Origin: Streptomyces sp. NBC_01294
GTDB lineage: Bacteria; Actinomycetota; Actinomycetes; Streptomycetales; Streptomycetaceae
Length of the DNA stretch: 64,000 bases
Direction: 5' to 3'
Assembly (NCBI RefSeq): GCF_035917235.1
Contig: NZ_CP108423.1
Location: 3,599,001 to 3,663,000, forward strand
Made by a program: the position numbers and the translations under genes. Every line of letters begins with the position of its first letter. The first letter of the stretch is position 1. Under the pieces are notes generated by a model, which saw only the letters and a program-made list of their open reading frames with translations, made no database searches and was not told the origin of the DNA. Positions 24,030-32,435 of this stretch are shown one piece after another.

Positions 24030-26920
24030 GCGGGAACGCGCCGGTCGATCCGGGGGAGGTGCCGGTCTTCACCGGGGATCTGGCGGTGCTGGACGCGCAG
24101 GTGAAGGCGATCTCGTCGGGCGGGGCGGCGGTCTCGACGGCGACGTCGGACGTCCACACCAGCTTCGGCGGGTTGCAGGCCTTCTATCAGGCGCCGGAGG
24201 CAGACCAGCTGTTCGCGACGACGAAGCCGGTCCAGGATCTGGGTCTGAAACTCAGCTCCGACATGTGCACGATCGCCGGGGCCCTGGGCACGTACTCGCG
24301 TGATGCCGCGCCGGTCATCAAGAGGCTGGAGAATCTGAAGGCGGAAGCGCAGGCGTTCCGCACGAAGACGGACAAGGACGAGAAGTGGCGTGAAGACGGC
24401 GATCTGATCGACGAGAACCTCGCCCGCCGTAACGAGATCGCCGAGGTGTGGGAGCAGTTCCACGAGGTGGAGCGGGCCGCTCACGCGAAGATCGTCGCTC
24501 TGGTCGGCGGCAAGCCGCTGCGGGTCAACGACGGTTCCAACGCCCCCGACATGTACGGCTATGACGCCGAGGCACTCAAGCAGGCCAAGTCCCTGCCGTG
24601 GGGTGACGCGGTGGAGGAGTCCATACCCGGTTGGCAGTTCTGGGAGCACGGCTGGGAGTTCACGAAGGGTTTCTTCGTCGACGGCGTGTGGGGAACCCTC
24701 AAAGGCCTCGGCGGCCTGGTCGGGCTCCAGGGCTGGGACGTGTTCAAGCAGTCCTGGGCCGGCCTCGGCAAACTGGGCACCGGCCTGGGGATCATGATGA
24801 TCCCGGGCGCGGGTGCGGTGTTCATGGCACTTCCGGACGACAAACTGCCGTCCTACCTCCGGGAGTCGCGCACGGCGATGAAGGAGACGGGCAAGGCCCT
24901 CCTCGCCTGGGACCAGTGGGGCTCGAACCCGGGCCGCGCGGCGGGTGCGGTCACCTTCAACGTGGTGACCACGGTGTTCACCGGTGGCGCGGGCGGCGCG
25001 GTCTCCGGCGCGGGCAAGGCCGGCGCGGTCGCCAAGGCGCTGTCGTTCGCGGGCAAGGCCGGCCGGGCCGTTGACCCGATGACGTACATCTTCAAGGGCG
25101 CGGGCGCCGGCTTCTCCAAGATCGGCGATGTCATGGCCGGTCTGAAGGGCATGGGCAAGTTCGAGGCCCCGAGCATCAACCTGGACGGCGCGATCGCCCT
25201 ACCCGACGGCGCCGTCATGCTCCCCGACGGCGCGATCCACCTCCCCTCCGGCACCGCTGTGCCCGACGGTGCAGTCAAGCTCACGGACGGCAGCATCAAA
25301 CTGCCCGAGGGCACCACCACCTTCCCGACCGGCACGGTCAAGTTGCCGGACGGCACCTCGCGGTTCATGGACCTCGACGGCAACATCTACAAGGCCGACG
25401 GCTCACTCGACCAGAGCGGAAAGGCCGCCAAGCAGGAACCCTCCCCGGACACCGGCGCGGACATCCCGCGCGTCGACCCCCCGAAGGTCGACTCCCCGTC
25501 CACGGCCAGGGTCCCGGAACTCGAACTGGCCGGCGTCGCCGCCCGCGGCGGCGACAACGCCATCCGCCTCGGCTCCGACATCTCCACCCCGGTCCACGCG
25601 ATGGACAACGGCACGCACGTCCCGCGCGGCGTCGACACCACCCCCACGGCCCGCGTCGGCGACCACGGCACCCCGGGCGGCCACGCCCCGGACAACATGC
25701 CCACGAACAACCTGGACAACGCCCCCCGCGGCGGCAACGGCGACGGCCCGAACGGCCACCCGGACACCCCATCGACCGCGCGCCACACAGACGGCACTGG
25801 TACAGGCAGCCACGGGGACGGCCCTGGCGCGGGCGGCGGCCGCGACTTGCCGGGCAGCTCCTCAGCCGACAACGGCATCCCCCCGGGAACTGCCGGCCTG
25901 GACGCCCTCGACGACGCCGCTCGGGCGAGTGACGAAGCAGCGGGCGGGGCAGGTTCGGCCGATGACGCGTCCACGCAGGGGAACGGGGCCGGGCGAAGCA
26001 CGGACCCCAGCCAGACGCCTCCGTACAAGGACGACCCGCGCAAGTACACCGATGCTGAACGCCAGACCATCATGGAGCACCAGGTCTGGCGGGCGAACAA
26101 CGAGCCCGGATACCGCCCCGCCTACTACCGCGACAATGGATACCGCCTGCGCACCATCATCGCGGACGAGTCCAGGCTGGTCCCGCCACAGCTCGTGAAG
26201 CTTCCCGATGGCAGCTTCGTTGCGAAGTCAGCCCTCGCGCCCCCGCTGAAGCCCGACTACCTCGACGCGGCACCTATCGAGCGTGCCGCCGAAAAGGCCA
26301 CGCCGGAAGCGGTGGCCAAGCTCAACGACCTCGCCAAGGCGCGTCACGACGCCATCGCCAACGACAAGCCGTTCCACGACGCCCACGGCGATGCCCGGAC
26401 GGACTTGAAGCGCGACCCGACCAACCCGGATCTGCAGGCTGCGCACGACAAGGCGGCGGCGGCGCACAAGGATCCGCACGCCAAGGCAACCAAGGCGAGC
26501 GAGCTGTACGGCGAGGCCATCGCGCGCGAGCACATGATTCCCGAGTCCTACCCAAATGCCACCGAGCACACGCTGCATGGCCCGAAGAACGGAAGGGATC
26601 AATTCGACCAGGTATGGCAGCAGGGCGACAGGTACATCGTCGTCGAGGCGAAGAGCCATGTCGACACCCCCATAGGCGAGCGGACCGTCAACGGCGCCCG
26701 CTATTCTCAGGGCTCCCGTACCTATTTCCTCGATATCCTGGATCAAATGGAGAAGAGGGGTCGAAACCCGAAATTCAAGAGCGATGAAACCCTTGCCGCG
26801 GCTCTCCGTACAGCGCTTGATGAAGGGCGCGTTGACTACGTAGCGGTCAGGGGACAGGACAATGCAGGGACGTACACTGGCTACACCAAGCAGAAGTTCG
26901 ACATCCGGGAGATCGAGTGA
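24026..26920 (+). CDS. Large polymorphic toxin, probable PD-(D/E)xK nuclease C-terminus, ESX-exported
   Basis: The protein has 964 residues. Residues 1-155 form a helical WXG/LXG-like targeting region (DLAVLDAQVKAISSGGAAVSTATSDV ... IAEVWEQFHEVERAAHAKIVALVGG). Residues 190-370 hold Trp-rich and hydrophobic segments (GWQFWEHGWEFTKGFF, GLGIMMIPGAGAVFMALP). Residues 388-455 carry about seven repeats of a LPDGA/I-type motif. Residues 470-660 are a Gly/Asp/Pro/Asn linker. The C-terminal 290 or so residues are the toxin: a conserved RYIVVEAKS strand (Glu874, Lys876) preceded by GRDQFDQVW (Asp858, Asp861) and an upstream acidic helix, matching a restriction-endonuclease-like nuclease. The GTG start overlaps the DUF6507 stop, and its own stop overlaps the first Imm49 gene, so toxin and immunity are made together. 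Confidence 0.8.
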   Translation: MSGNAPVDPGEVPVFTGDLAVLDAQVKAISSGGAAVSTATSDVHTSFGGLQAFYQAPEADQLFATTKPVQDLGLKLSSDMCTIAGALGTYSRDAAPVIKRLENLKAEAQAFRTKTDKDEKWREDGDLIDENLARRNEIAEVWEQFHEVERAAHAKIVALVGGKPLRVNDGSNAPDMYGYDAEALKQAKSLPWGDAVEESIPGWQFWEHGWEFTKGFFVDGVWGTLKGLGGLVGLQGWDVFKQSWAGLGKLGTGLGIMMIPGAGAVFMALPDDKLPSYLRESRTAMKETGKALLAWDQWGSNPGRAAGAVTFNVVTTVFTGGAGGAVSGAGKAGAVAKALSFAGKAGRAVDPMTYIFKGAGAGFSKIGDVMAGLKGMGKFEAPSINLDGAIALPDGAVMLPDGAIHLPSGTAVPDGAVKLTDGSIKLPEGTTTFPTGTVKLPDGTSRFMDLDGNIYKADGSLDQSGKAAKQEPSPDTGADIPRVDPPKVDSPSTARVPELELAGVAARGGDNAIRLGSDISTPVHAMDNGTHVPRGVDTTPTARVGDHGTPGGHAPDNMPTNNLDNAPRGGNGDGPNGHPDTPSTARHTDGTGTGSHGDGPGAGGGRDLPGSSSADNGIPPGTAGLDALDDAARASDEAAGGAGSADDASTQGNGAGRSTDPSQTPPYKDDPRKYTDAERQTIMEHQVWRANNEPGYRPAYYRDNGYRLRTIIADESRLVPPQLVKLPDGSFVAKSALAPPLKPDYLDAAPIERAAEKATPEAVAKLNDLAKARHDAIANDKPFHDAHGDARTDLKRDPTNPDLQAAHDKAAAAHKDPHAKATKASELYGEAIAREHMIPESYPNATEHTLHGPKNGRDQFDQVWQQGDRYIVVEAKSHVDTPIGERTVNGARYSQGSRTYFLDILDQMEKRGRNPKFKSDETLAAALRTALDEGRVDYVAVRGQDNAGTYTGYTKQKFDIREIE

Positions 26921-27777
26921 CCGTTACTGTTCACCGTCACGGCGCGGCAGGACCTGATGACGAGAGCTACGCGGAGCGGAGGACAGCTTCGGCGATCGAG
27001 GGTATCGAATCCCTGGAGCGTTCTCCGCGAATGATCGATGCACTATGGAATTCCGTTCGTCTCAGCGTTTCCGCTCGTTCTGCCGTGGATCCCGACGGGT
27101 CTGGCATCGACACCTGGGAAGCCGTGGTTAACGCCATGCAGGTGGGTTCCACTCTGTTCCGCGTGACGGGTTCTACGGAAGGAACCGTGGAATCCCGGAT
27201 TCACCACGAGATCCGGCAACTTCCGGCAGTCGGTCCCAAGCAGTTCGCCAACGCACCGAACTGGCTCGACGCGTTCTGGTTTGCCATCATCTGCCGCGAC
27301 CAGAAGCGCATGACCGAATTGTGCGAAGTGTCAGTGGATACTCTCCGCGAGTCCGGTGCGGTTCACGACGAGTACCTGTACCACTGGGTGGCGGCGCTTC
27401 AGGCGTACTGGACACGTCGGCAGGGCGACATGGTGGCGGAGTTGACGCTGGCATTTCAGCAATCCCACCCTGACACCGTGCGGATCGCCCCGCGGGACTG
27501 GCTGCAGCAGATCTCGTACCCCCCGATCAATCTCTTCTACCAGTTCGTCAAGCATGACCACGACGGGTTCAACGCCGCTCTGGCCGAAGCGCTCGAACTG
27601 CACAAGACGTACTGGAGCCAAGAGGAGCGCGACTTCGACGTCACCGGCCTGTGGGCCATCGGTCCTCTGGCCATCGCATGCTTCGCCTACGACGGTGACT
27701 TCCCCATCGACGTGGTGTCGGAGTACCTCCCTCTTCAGCTCCTGAACCGAAGCTGGATCGGCGAGTTCCCCACGTAA
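26917..27777 (+). CDS. Imm49-type immunity protein, subtype A, copy A1
   Basis: The protein has 286 residues, soluble and all-alpha, and carries the Imm49 landmarks: TWEAVVNAMQVGS, NWLDAFWFAIICRDQKRM, YHWVAALQAYW, YPPINLFYQFVKHDHDGFNAALAEALELHKTYW, GPLAIACFAYD and NRSWIGEFPT at the C-terminus. The GTG start overlaps the toxin stop as GTGA, making it the cognate immunity gene by position. It should bind and block the C-terminal toxin domain in the producer. Subtype A is defined here by IICRDQ, YHWV and ALELHK motifs and is shared with the genes at 28562 and 30444. Third codon positions are less GC-rich than in the ESX core, as is frequent in toxin-immunity modules. Confidence 0.85.
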   Translation: MTVTVHRHGAAGPDDESYAERRTASAIEGIESLERSPRMIDALWNSVRLSVSARSAVDPDGSGIDTWEAVVNAMQVGSTLFRVTGSTEGTVESRIHHEIRQLPAVGPKQFANAPNWLDAFWFAIICRDQKRMTELCEVSVDTLRESGAVHDEYLYHWVAALQAYWTRRQGDMVAELTLAFQQSHPDTVRIAPRDWLQQISYPPINLFYQFVKHDHDGFNAALAEALELHKTYWSQEERDFDVTGLWAIGPLAIACFAYDGDFPIDVVSEYLPLQLLNRSWIGEFPT

Positions 27778-28047
27778 GGCACACATGACCAGTGACCGTT
27801 CCTGTGGTCGCGTGCGGCGTTCCGCCACTTCGTCCACGGGGACGGGGCCGGCTTCAGCCCGCTCTGGCGGAGGCCGTGAGGCTCCCCGATGACACCACGA
27901 TGTCCCCGCCGGGCACGGTTGGACGCACCCCGCGGCTACCGCTATGTCATCAAGGCGACGGGGCGGGATGGCTTCATCCGCCGCAGGCGGAACTCATCTT
28001 GCACTCGACGCCTCGGACCGACGACGCAAAGCAGGAGAGTTCGACAC
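27778..28047 (+). pseudogene. Collapsed Imm49 remnant r1
   Basis: This stretch has no intact gene but retains pieces of an Imm49 gene in different frames. A start-like GTGACCGTTCCTGTGG at 27792 resembles the start of A1. A fragment FRHFVHGDGAGFS at 27820-27858 continues, after a frameshift, as PALAEAVRLP, corresponding to FYQFVKHDHDGFNAALAEALEL in A1. A GAGTTCGACACGTGA ending (EFDT stop) lies directly at the start of B1. The middle and most of the C-terminal half are missing. An accidental open frame runs 27792-28565 and joins this debris to B1; it should not be taken as a real 257-residue protein. Confidence 0.65.
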
Positions 28048-28565
28048 GTGACCGCGCGCCACGAGTTCCGTACGGACAACGCGTCCGACGCCCTGGCATC
28101 GGTCACCGCGAGCGCCGCGGAGGCCCTGGCAGGGATGGAGGCATCCGCGAACGCCCGGCGCGACGCCCTGCCGCTCATGCTGGCCGCGGCCAAGGGGCAC
28201 TGTCTGGCCGACCCCATCGCGGACCGGTTCACGACGTGGGAGGCCTGGGTGACGGCCATGCAGGTGGGCTCCGCGCTGTTCGCCTCGGCCGTGGCCACCG
28301 AGGGCCGGTCCCGTGCCGCATCGGCGTCAACGGCGAGGTGAAGAACCTGCCGGCGACGGGACCACAGGAGTACCTGCACGCCGGGAACTGGCTCACCGCC
28401 TTCTACCTGGCCGCGATCTGCCGGGAGAACGACCGGGTGAACCAGCTGGCCCCGCTCGCGATCGCGTGCATGGCGTACGACGCTGACATGCCGATCGAGG
28501 CCGAGTCCGCACGCCTGCCGAAGTACCTGGTCCAGCACTCATGGGTGGGAGAGTTCACCACATGA
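28048..28565 (+). pseudogene. Imm49 subtype B, copy B1, frameshifted and internally deleted
   Basis: From the GTG at 28048 the sequence follows the intact subtype B gene at 29522: RHEFRTDNASDALA, TWEAWVTAMQVGSALF. At about 28303-28306 one C is missing from a GGGCCC run, so the frame terminates at 28341. The original frame resumes as VPCRIGVNGEVKNLPATGPQEYLHAGNWLTAFYLAAICRENDRVNQLA. It then jumps directly to PLAIACMAYDADMPIEAES and ends SWVGEFTT, losing about 110 central residues. Two independent lesions make it non-functional unless the first is a sequencing error; the internal deletion would remain. Its final TGA overlaps the ATG of A2. Confidence 0.85.
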
Positions 28566-29416
28566 CGATGACGTTGGAGCGGCACCCCATACCCGCAGTC
28601 GAGAAGCACGCCACGGCGCACCTGGCCGCGACGTTCGGGACGAGCATCCAGAATCTGGACGGCTCACCCACGACCGTCGGCACCGCCTTGAACGAGGCGC
28701 TCCTCCAGGTTCAGGTGCACCAGGCGCTGAACCCGACCGGCAATCGCTTCGGCACCTGGGACGCCACGGTTTCCGCCATGCAGGTGGGCTCGGCGGCCTT
28801 CGCCGCCGCCTCCGCAACGGAGGGGTCCATCGAGACGCGCATCTCGCACGAGATGCGGACCATCGCAGCAACCGGTCCGCAGTTCTACGCGAACGCGGGC
28901 AACTGGCTGACGACTCTGTGGTTCGTGATCATCTGTCGCGACCAGCCCCGCATGAACGAGATGTGCCGGGTCCCGCTCGATCTGCTGAGGGCCTCCGGGG
29001 CCGAGGGCGACGAGTACGTCTATCACTGGGTCGACGCCCTCCAGACGTACTGGCACGAGCAGCCCGGTCTGCTGGAGAAGCTGACGGCAGCCATTGAGCA
29101 GTCCCACCCGGAGACCGCGACGAACGTGCCCAGTGACCTGCTCCAGTACGTTCTCTACCCTCCGATCAACCTCTTCTACCAATTCCTGCGTAAGGACGAG
29201 GCAGGGTTCAACCGGGCTCTGGTAGAAGCCCTGGAACTCCACAAGGCCTACTGGAACACCCCTGAGCGCGCAGGCGACATCGCCGGCTTCCTAGCCCTCG
29301 CCCCACTGGCCATCGCCTGTCTCGCGTACGACGCGGGCCTGGAGATCGAGGTCGAGTCCGACTACCTTCCGCTCCGCCTCCTCGACCGTTCCTGGCTGGG
29401 CGAGTTCGACACGTAA
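28562..29416 (+). CDS. Imm49-type immunity protein, subtype A, copy A2
   Basis: The protein has 284 residues and is intact. It carries FGTWDATVSAMQVGSAAF, NAGNWLTTLWFVIICRDQPRMNEMC, DEYVYHWVDALQTYW, YPPINLFYQFLRKDEAGFNRALVEALELHKAYW, LALAPLAIACLAYDAG and LLDRSWLGEFDT. It resembles A1 more than the subtype B genes, throughout its length. The ATG at 28562 overlaps the end of B1 as ATGA. It probably neutralises a related nuclease toxin; having several divergent copies beside one toxin suggests protection against toxin variants delivered by competitors. Confidence 0.85.
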   Translation: MTMTLERHPIPAVEKHATAHLAATFGTSIQNLDGSPTTVGTALNEALLQVQVHQALNPTGNRFGTWDATVSAMQVGSAAFAAASATEGSIETRISHEMRTIAATGPQFYANAGNWLTTLWFVIICRDQPRMNEMCRVPLDLLRASGAEGDEYVYHWVDALQTYWHEQPGLLEKLTAAIEQSHPETATNVPSDLLQYVLYPPINLFYQFLRKDEAGFNRALVEALELHKAYWNTPERAGDIAGFLALAPLAIACLAYDAGLEIEVESDYLPLRLLDRSWLGEFDT

Positions 29417-29517
29417 CCGTCATCGTCGACCGCCATTTTTCACCGGGAGATAATCGGGTTACCTGCCTCACCACCTGCTGACCCGCGGCTGGCTCGGCGA
29501 ATTCCCACGTAAGGCCC
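29417..29517 (+). pseudogene. Collapsed Imm49 remnant r2 (N-terminus joined to C-terminus)
   Basis: Only about 100 bp remain between A2 and B2. The first part encodes TVIVDRHFSPGDNR, matching the N-terminus of A3 (ATIVSRHFSPGV). The second part encodes GYLPHHLLTRGWLGEFP, matching the C-terminus of A3 with about 44 of 45 identical bases, but one base is lost just before the stop. A whole gene has thus been deleted between its ends. The near identity to A3's tail points to recent duplication followed by deletion. Confidence 0.8.
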
Positions 29518-29521
29518 ATAC

Positions 29522-30388
29522 ATGCACACTGTCCTCCCCCGGCACGCGTTCCGTACCGACAACGCGGCCGAAGCCATGCGGCCGGTCGTCGCGGCGGCCC
29601 TGGAGACCGTCGAGGGGCTCGAGACGTCCGAGGACGACCGCTACGACGCGTTGACCTCGACACTGTGCGCGGCGAAGTGGCACTGCCTCCAGGACCCCGA
29701 GGCGGGCGGCCTGGAGGCCTGGGAGTCGTGGGTCCTGGCCATGCAGGTGGGCTCGGCCCTCTTCACGGCCGGCACCGCGCAGGAGGGCCCGGTCGCGGTT
29801 CGGGTCGGGACGCTGGCCGAGGTGCGCAAGCTCCCCGCGACCGGCCCGCAGGAGTACCTGCACGCCGGGAACTGGCTCACCGCCTTCTACCTGGCCGTGA
29901 TCTGCCGCGAGAACGACCGGCTGAAACAGCTCGCCCAGGTGCCGGTGGAGTTCCTGCGGGCCTCTGGCGCGGAGTTCGACGATTACGTCTACGCCTGGAT
30001 CGAGACCCTCCAGCACTTCTGGAACGGACGCTCGCAGCTCTGGGACACCCTGGTCACCGCGGTCCAGGGCACCGCCCCGGAGCAGGCTCGTATCGCCGAC
30101 ACCGACCTGATGCTGAAGATCCTCTATCCGCCGCTGGAACTCTTCCACCTCTACCTCCGGCGCGAGGGCCAGGCCTTCAACGACGCCCTCGTGCACGCCC
30201 TGACCTGGCACAAGGAGTACTGGACCGCCAACGAGGCCCGTTCCCTGAGCGGCGACGGGCTCGTCGCCCTGGCCCCCCTCGCCATCGCGTGCATGGCCTA
30301 CGACGCAGACATGGCGATCGGGGTCGAGTCCGACTACTTGCCCAAGCACCTGATCAAGCGCTCGTGGGTGGGCGAGTTCACCACGTGA
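29522..30388 (+). CDS. Imm49-type immunity protein, subtype B, copy B2
   Basis: The protein has 288 residues and is intact. Subtype B features are LEAWESWVLAMQVGSALF, YLHAGNWLTAFYLAVICRENDRLKQLA, DDYVYAWIETLQHFW, YPPLELFHLYLRREGQAFNDALVHALTWHKEYWTANEAR, VALAPLAIACMAYDADM and LIKRSWVGEFTT. ICRENDRL/YAWIETLQ/WHKEYWTA replace the subtype A motifs. The ATG at 29522 follows the r2 tail by a few bases. It is the best-preserved subtype B copy together with B3. Its target is presumably a toxin domain related to that of the upstream toxin. Confidence 0.85.
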   Translation: MHTVLPRHAFRTDNAAEAMRPVVAAALETVEGLETSEDDRYDALTSTLCAAKWHCLQDPEAGGLEAWESWVLAMQVGSALFTAGTAQEGPVAVRVGTLAEVRKLPATGPQEYLHAGNWLTAFYLAVICRENDRLKQLAQVPVEFLRASGAEFDDYVYAWIETLQHFWNGRSQLWDTLVTAVQGTAPEQARIADTDLMLKILYPPLELFHLYLRREGQAFNDALVHALTWHKEYWTANEARSLSGDGLVALAPLAIACMAYDADMAIGVESDYLPKHLIKRSWVGEFTT

Positions 30389-30443
30389 CGGCAAGGGTGA
30401 AACGTCATGTACCGACGCGTCGACATCAGCAAGGGACTTTCCA

Positions 30444-31299
30444 GTGGCCACCATTGTCAGCAGACACTTCTCTCCGGGGGTCGTCGAGGAGGAGTGGGCC
30501 CGGTCACTCGGTGAGGATCTGACCGAGGACATCGGCAGGCTGGAACGGCGCCCTCACGCGCTTCGGCGGGTCTTCAACGACGCGCTCCTCCACCTTGGAG
30601 CCCGTTGTACGGTCGATCCGCGGGCGGCGAAGCTGGAGACGTGGGAAGCAACGGTCAACGCACTCCAGTTGGGTTCGGCCATCTTCGCGACCGCTTCCGC
30701 GACCGAGGGGACCGTGGAGTGCCGGATCAACCGTCAGGTGCGCGTGCTGCCGGCCGTGGACGAAGACCAGAGCTTCACCGACCTCGGAACGTGGTTGACC
30801 ACTTTCTGGCTTGCCGTCGTCTGCCGGGACCAGACTCGGATCACTGAACTGGCCCGGTTCCCGCTCGACCGCCTCCACACTGCCGGGTTCGACGAGTACG
30901 TCCTGCAATGGGTGGACACGCTGCAGACGTACTGGCTCCAGGCGCCCGGCCTGGTGGAGAAGTTGACCCGCGCAGTTGAGATGTCCTCACCGGAGGTCGC
31001 GGTGCAAGCGCCGCGGGGACTGCTGGAGGCCGTACTGGCTCCGCCAATCAATCTCTTCTACCTGTTCGTCACAGGACACGGACGGCTTCAACGAGGCCCT
31101 GGTACAGGCGCTGGAGCTGCACAAGGCGTACTGGACCGTCGACGAGCAGCGAGCCGAGAAGCCGGTTGGTCATCTCGCCCTGGCTCCCCTGGCCCTTGCG
31201 TGCTTCGCCTTCGACGGCAAGATGCCGGTCCAGGTCGAATCGGGCTACATGCCTCACCACCTGCTGACCCGCGGCTGGCTCGGCGAATTCCCCACGTAA
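30444..31299 (+). pseudogene. Imm49 subtype A, copy A3, frameshifted late
   Basis: The GTG at 30444 has AAGGGA 7 bases upstream. The frame reads as a normal subtype A protein (LETWEATVNALQLGSAIF, LTTFWLAVVCRDQTRI, LQWVDTLQTYW, PPINLFYLFV) up to about 31070. There a small indel (two bases short of the expected spacing, or one extra) throws the frame off. The correct sequence QDTDGFNEALVQALELHKAYW ... LLTRGWLGEFPT continues in the next frame to the stop at 31299. If unrepaired, translation runs on to about 31310 as an unrelated Gly/Arg-rich tail. About three quarters of the protein is intact, so the event is recent or a sequence error. Confidence 0.8.
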
Positions 31300-31306
31300 G
31301 GCACAC

Positions 31307-32167
31307 ATGACCGTGATCGTGACGCGCCAGGACTATCAGACGGACAAGATGGCGGCGGTCGTTCCCGTCATGGAGGAGTCACTGTCCGAATCGCTGGAGA
31401 AGATCGAGACCTCGCACAACTCCAGGGCCGATGCCGTCATGGAGTCGCTGAACGTCGCCCTCGTCCGCTCCGTGGGGGACCCCGGTGCCGTCATGCTGGA
31501 GACGTGGGAGTCCTGGCTGCTGGCGATGCAGATGCACTCGGCCGTCTTCGCCGCCACCGCTCCCGACCAGGAGACGGTCACCTGCAAGATCCGCCAGGAG
31601 GAGCGCCACCTCGCCACCACCGGGCCGCAGACCTACCTCCACGCGGACACCTGGCTCGACGCCTTCTACCTCGCGGTGATCTGCCGTGAAGCAGCCCGCC
31701 TCGACATGCTGGCCCGGATCCCGGTCTCCCTGCTCCGCGACTTCGGCGGCGCGCTGGACGAGTACACCTACGCCTGGGTGGAGACCCTCCAGAGCTTCTG
31801 GCTCCGCCGTGACGACCTGCGCACGCACCTGGTGCGCGCCGTGGACCTGAGCGCTCCCGAGCAGGCCCGCGTCGTCGACTCGGAGGAGATGGGCAAGCTC
31901 CGGTACCCGCCGATCATGATGATCTACCGGTACCTGCGCAACGATCCCGCCGGCTTCAACGAGGCCTTGGCCGACGCCGTCCGCCGGCACAAGGAGTACT
32001 GGACCGCCGACGAGGACCGCACCCACAACATCCTGGGCGTCGTCGCCCTCGCCCCGCTCGCGATCGCCTGCCTGGCCAAGGCCAACGGCATCCCGGTCGA
32101 AGTCGAGACCGACTACCTCCCCGAGGCCCTCCTCGACTTCGCCTGGCGCGGCGAGTTCGACGCGTAG
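31307..32167 (+). CDS. Imm49-type immunity protein, subtype B, copy B3
   Basis: The protein has 286 residues and is intact. It carries MLETWESWLLAMQMHSAVF, YLHADTWLDAFYLAVICREAARLDML, DEYTYAWVETLQSFW, YPPIMMIYRYLRNDPAGFNEALADAVRRHKEYWTADEDR, VALAPLAIACLAKANG and LLDFAWRGEFDA. It belongs with B2 by its ICRE, YAWVETLQ and HKEYWTA motifs, but is the most divergent intact copy (LAKANG in place of LAYDAG). The ATG at 31307 follows the A3 stop by 7 bases in a TAAGGCACACATG context, which also occurs after A1. It closes the third A-B pair. Confidence 0.85.
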   Translation: MTVIVTRQDYQTDKMAAVVPVMEESLSESLEKIETSHNSRADAVMESLNVALVRSVGDPGAVMLETWESWLLAMQMHSAVFAATAPDQETVTCKIRQEERHLATTGPQTYLHADTWLDAFYLAVICREAARLDMLARIPVSLLRDFGGALDEYTYAWVETLQSFWLRRDDLRTHLVRAVDLSAPEQARVVDSEEMGKLRYPPIMMIYRYLRNDPAGFNEALADAVRRHKEYWTADEDRTHNILGVVALAPLAIACLAKANGIPVEVETDYLPEALLDFAWRGEFDA

Positions 32168-32393
32168 CACCGCTCCGCTCGCAATCCCTGACGAGCCGCG
32201 CCATGAGGCCGAGGGCGTCAACGAGGCCCGCGGCGACGTCCTGCGGTCGGGGCGGGCGTTCTGCCACTTCACGTCTCCGTCCACAGCCGGCGCCCGCCCG
32301 GACGGCCCCGGGCACGGCCACTCCCGACGAGACGACCCGCGCCGCCCGCCTGGGGACCTTGCCCGGGGATGGCTGGGGGAGTTCGACACGTGA
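32168..32393 (+). pseudogene. Collapsed Imm49 remnant r3
   Basis: Most of this stretch is unrecognisable, but the end, at 32355-32393, encodes DLARGWLGEFDT followed by TGA. This corresponds to the LLTRGWLGEFPT terminus of subtype A genes. An internal TTCTGCCACTTCACG may correspond to the FRHFV/FYQFV region. It marks the right-hand end of the array; the minus-strand operon begins about 40 bp later. Confidence 0.6.
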
Positions 32394-32435
32394 CGGCTTG
32401 GAGGGTGTCCCACTGCAAGCCGTCTGCGGCGCCCT

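Noticed and set aside
27792..28565. 257-codon open frame across the array remnant and B1
   Set aside because: It joins unrelated debris in its first half to the C-terminal part of B1 by chance; the proper frame of B1's first half is different.
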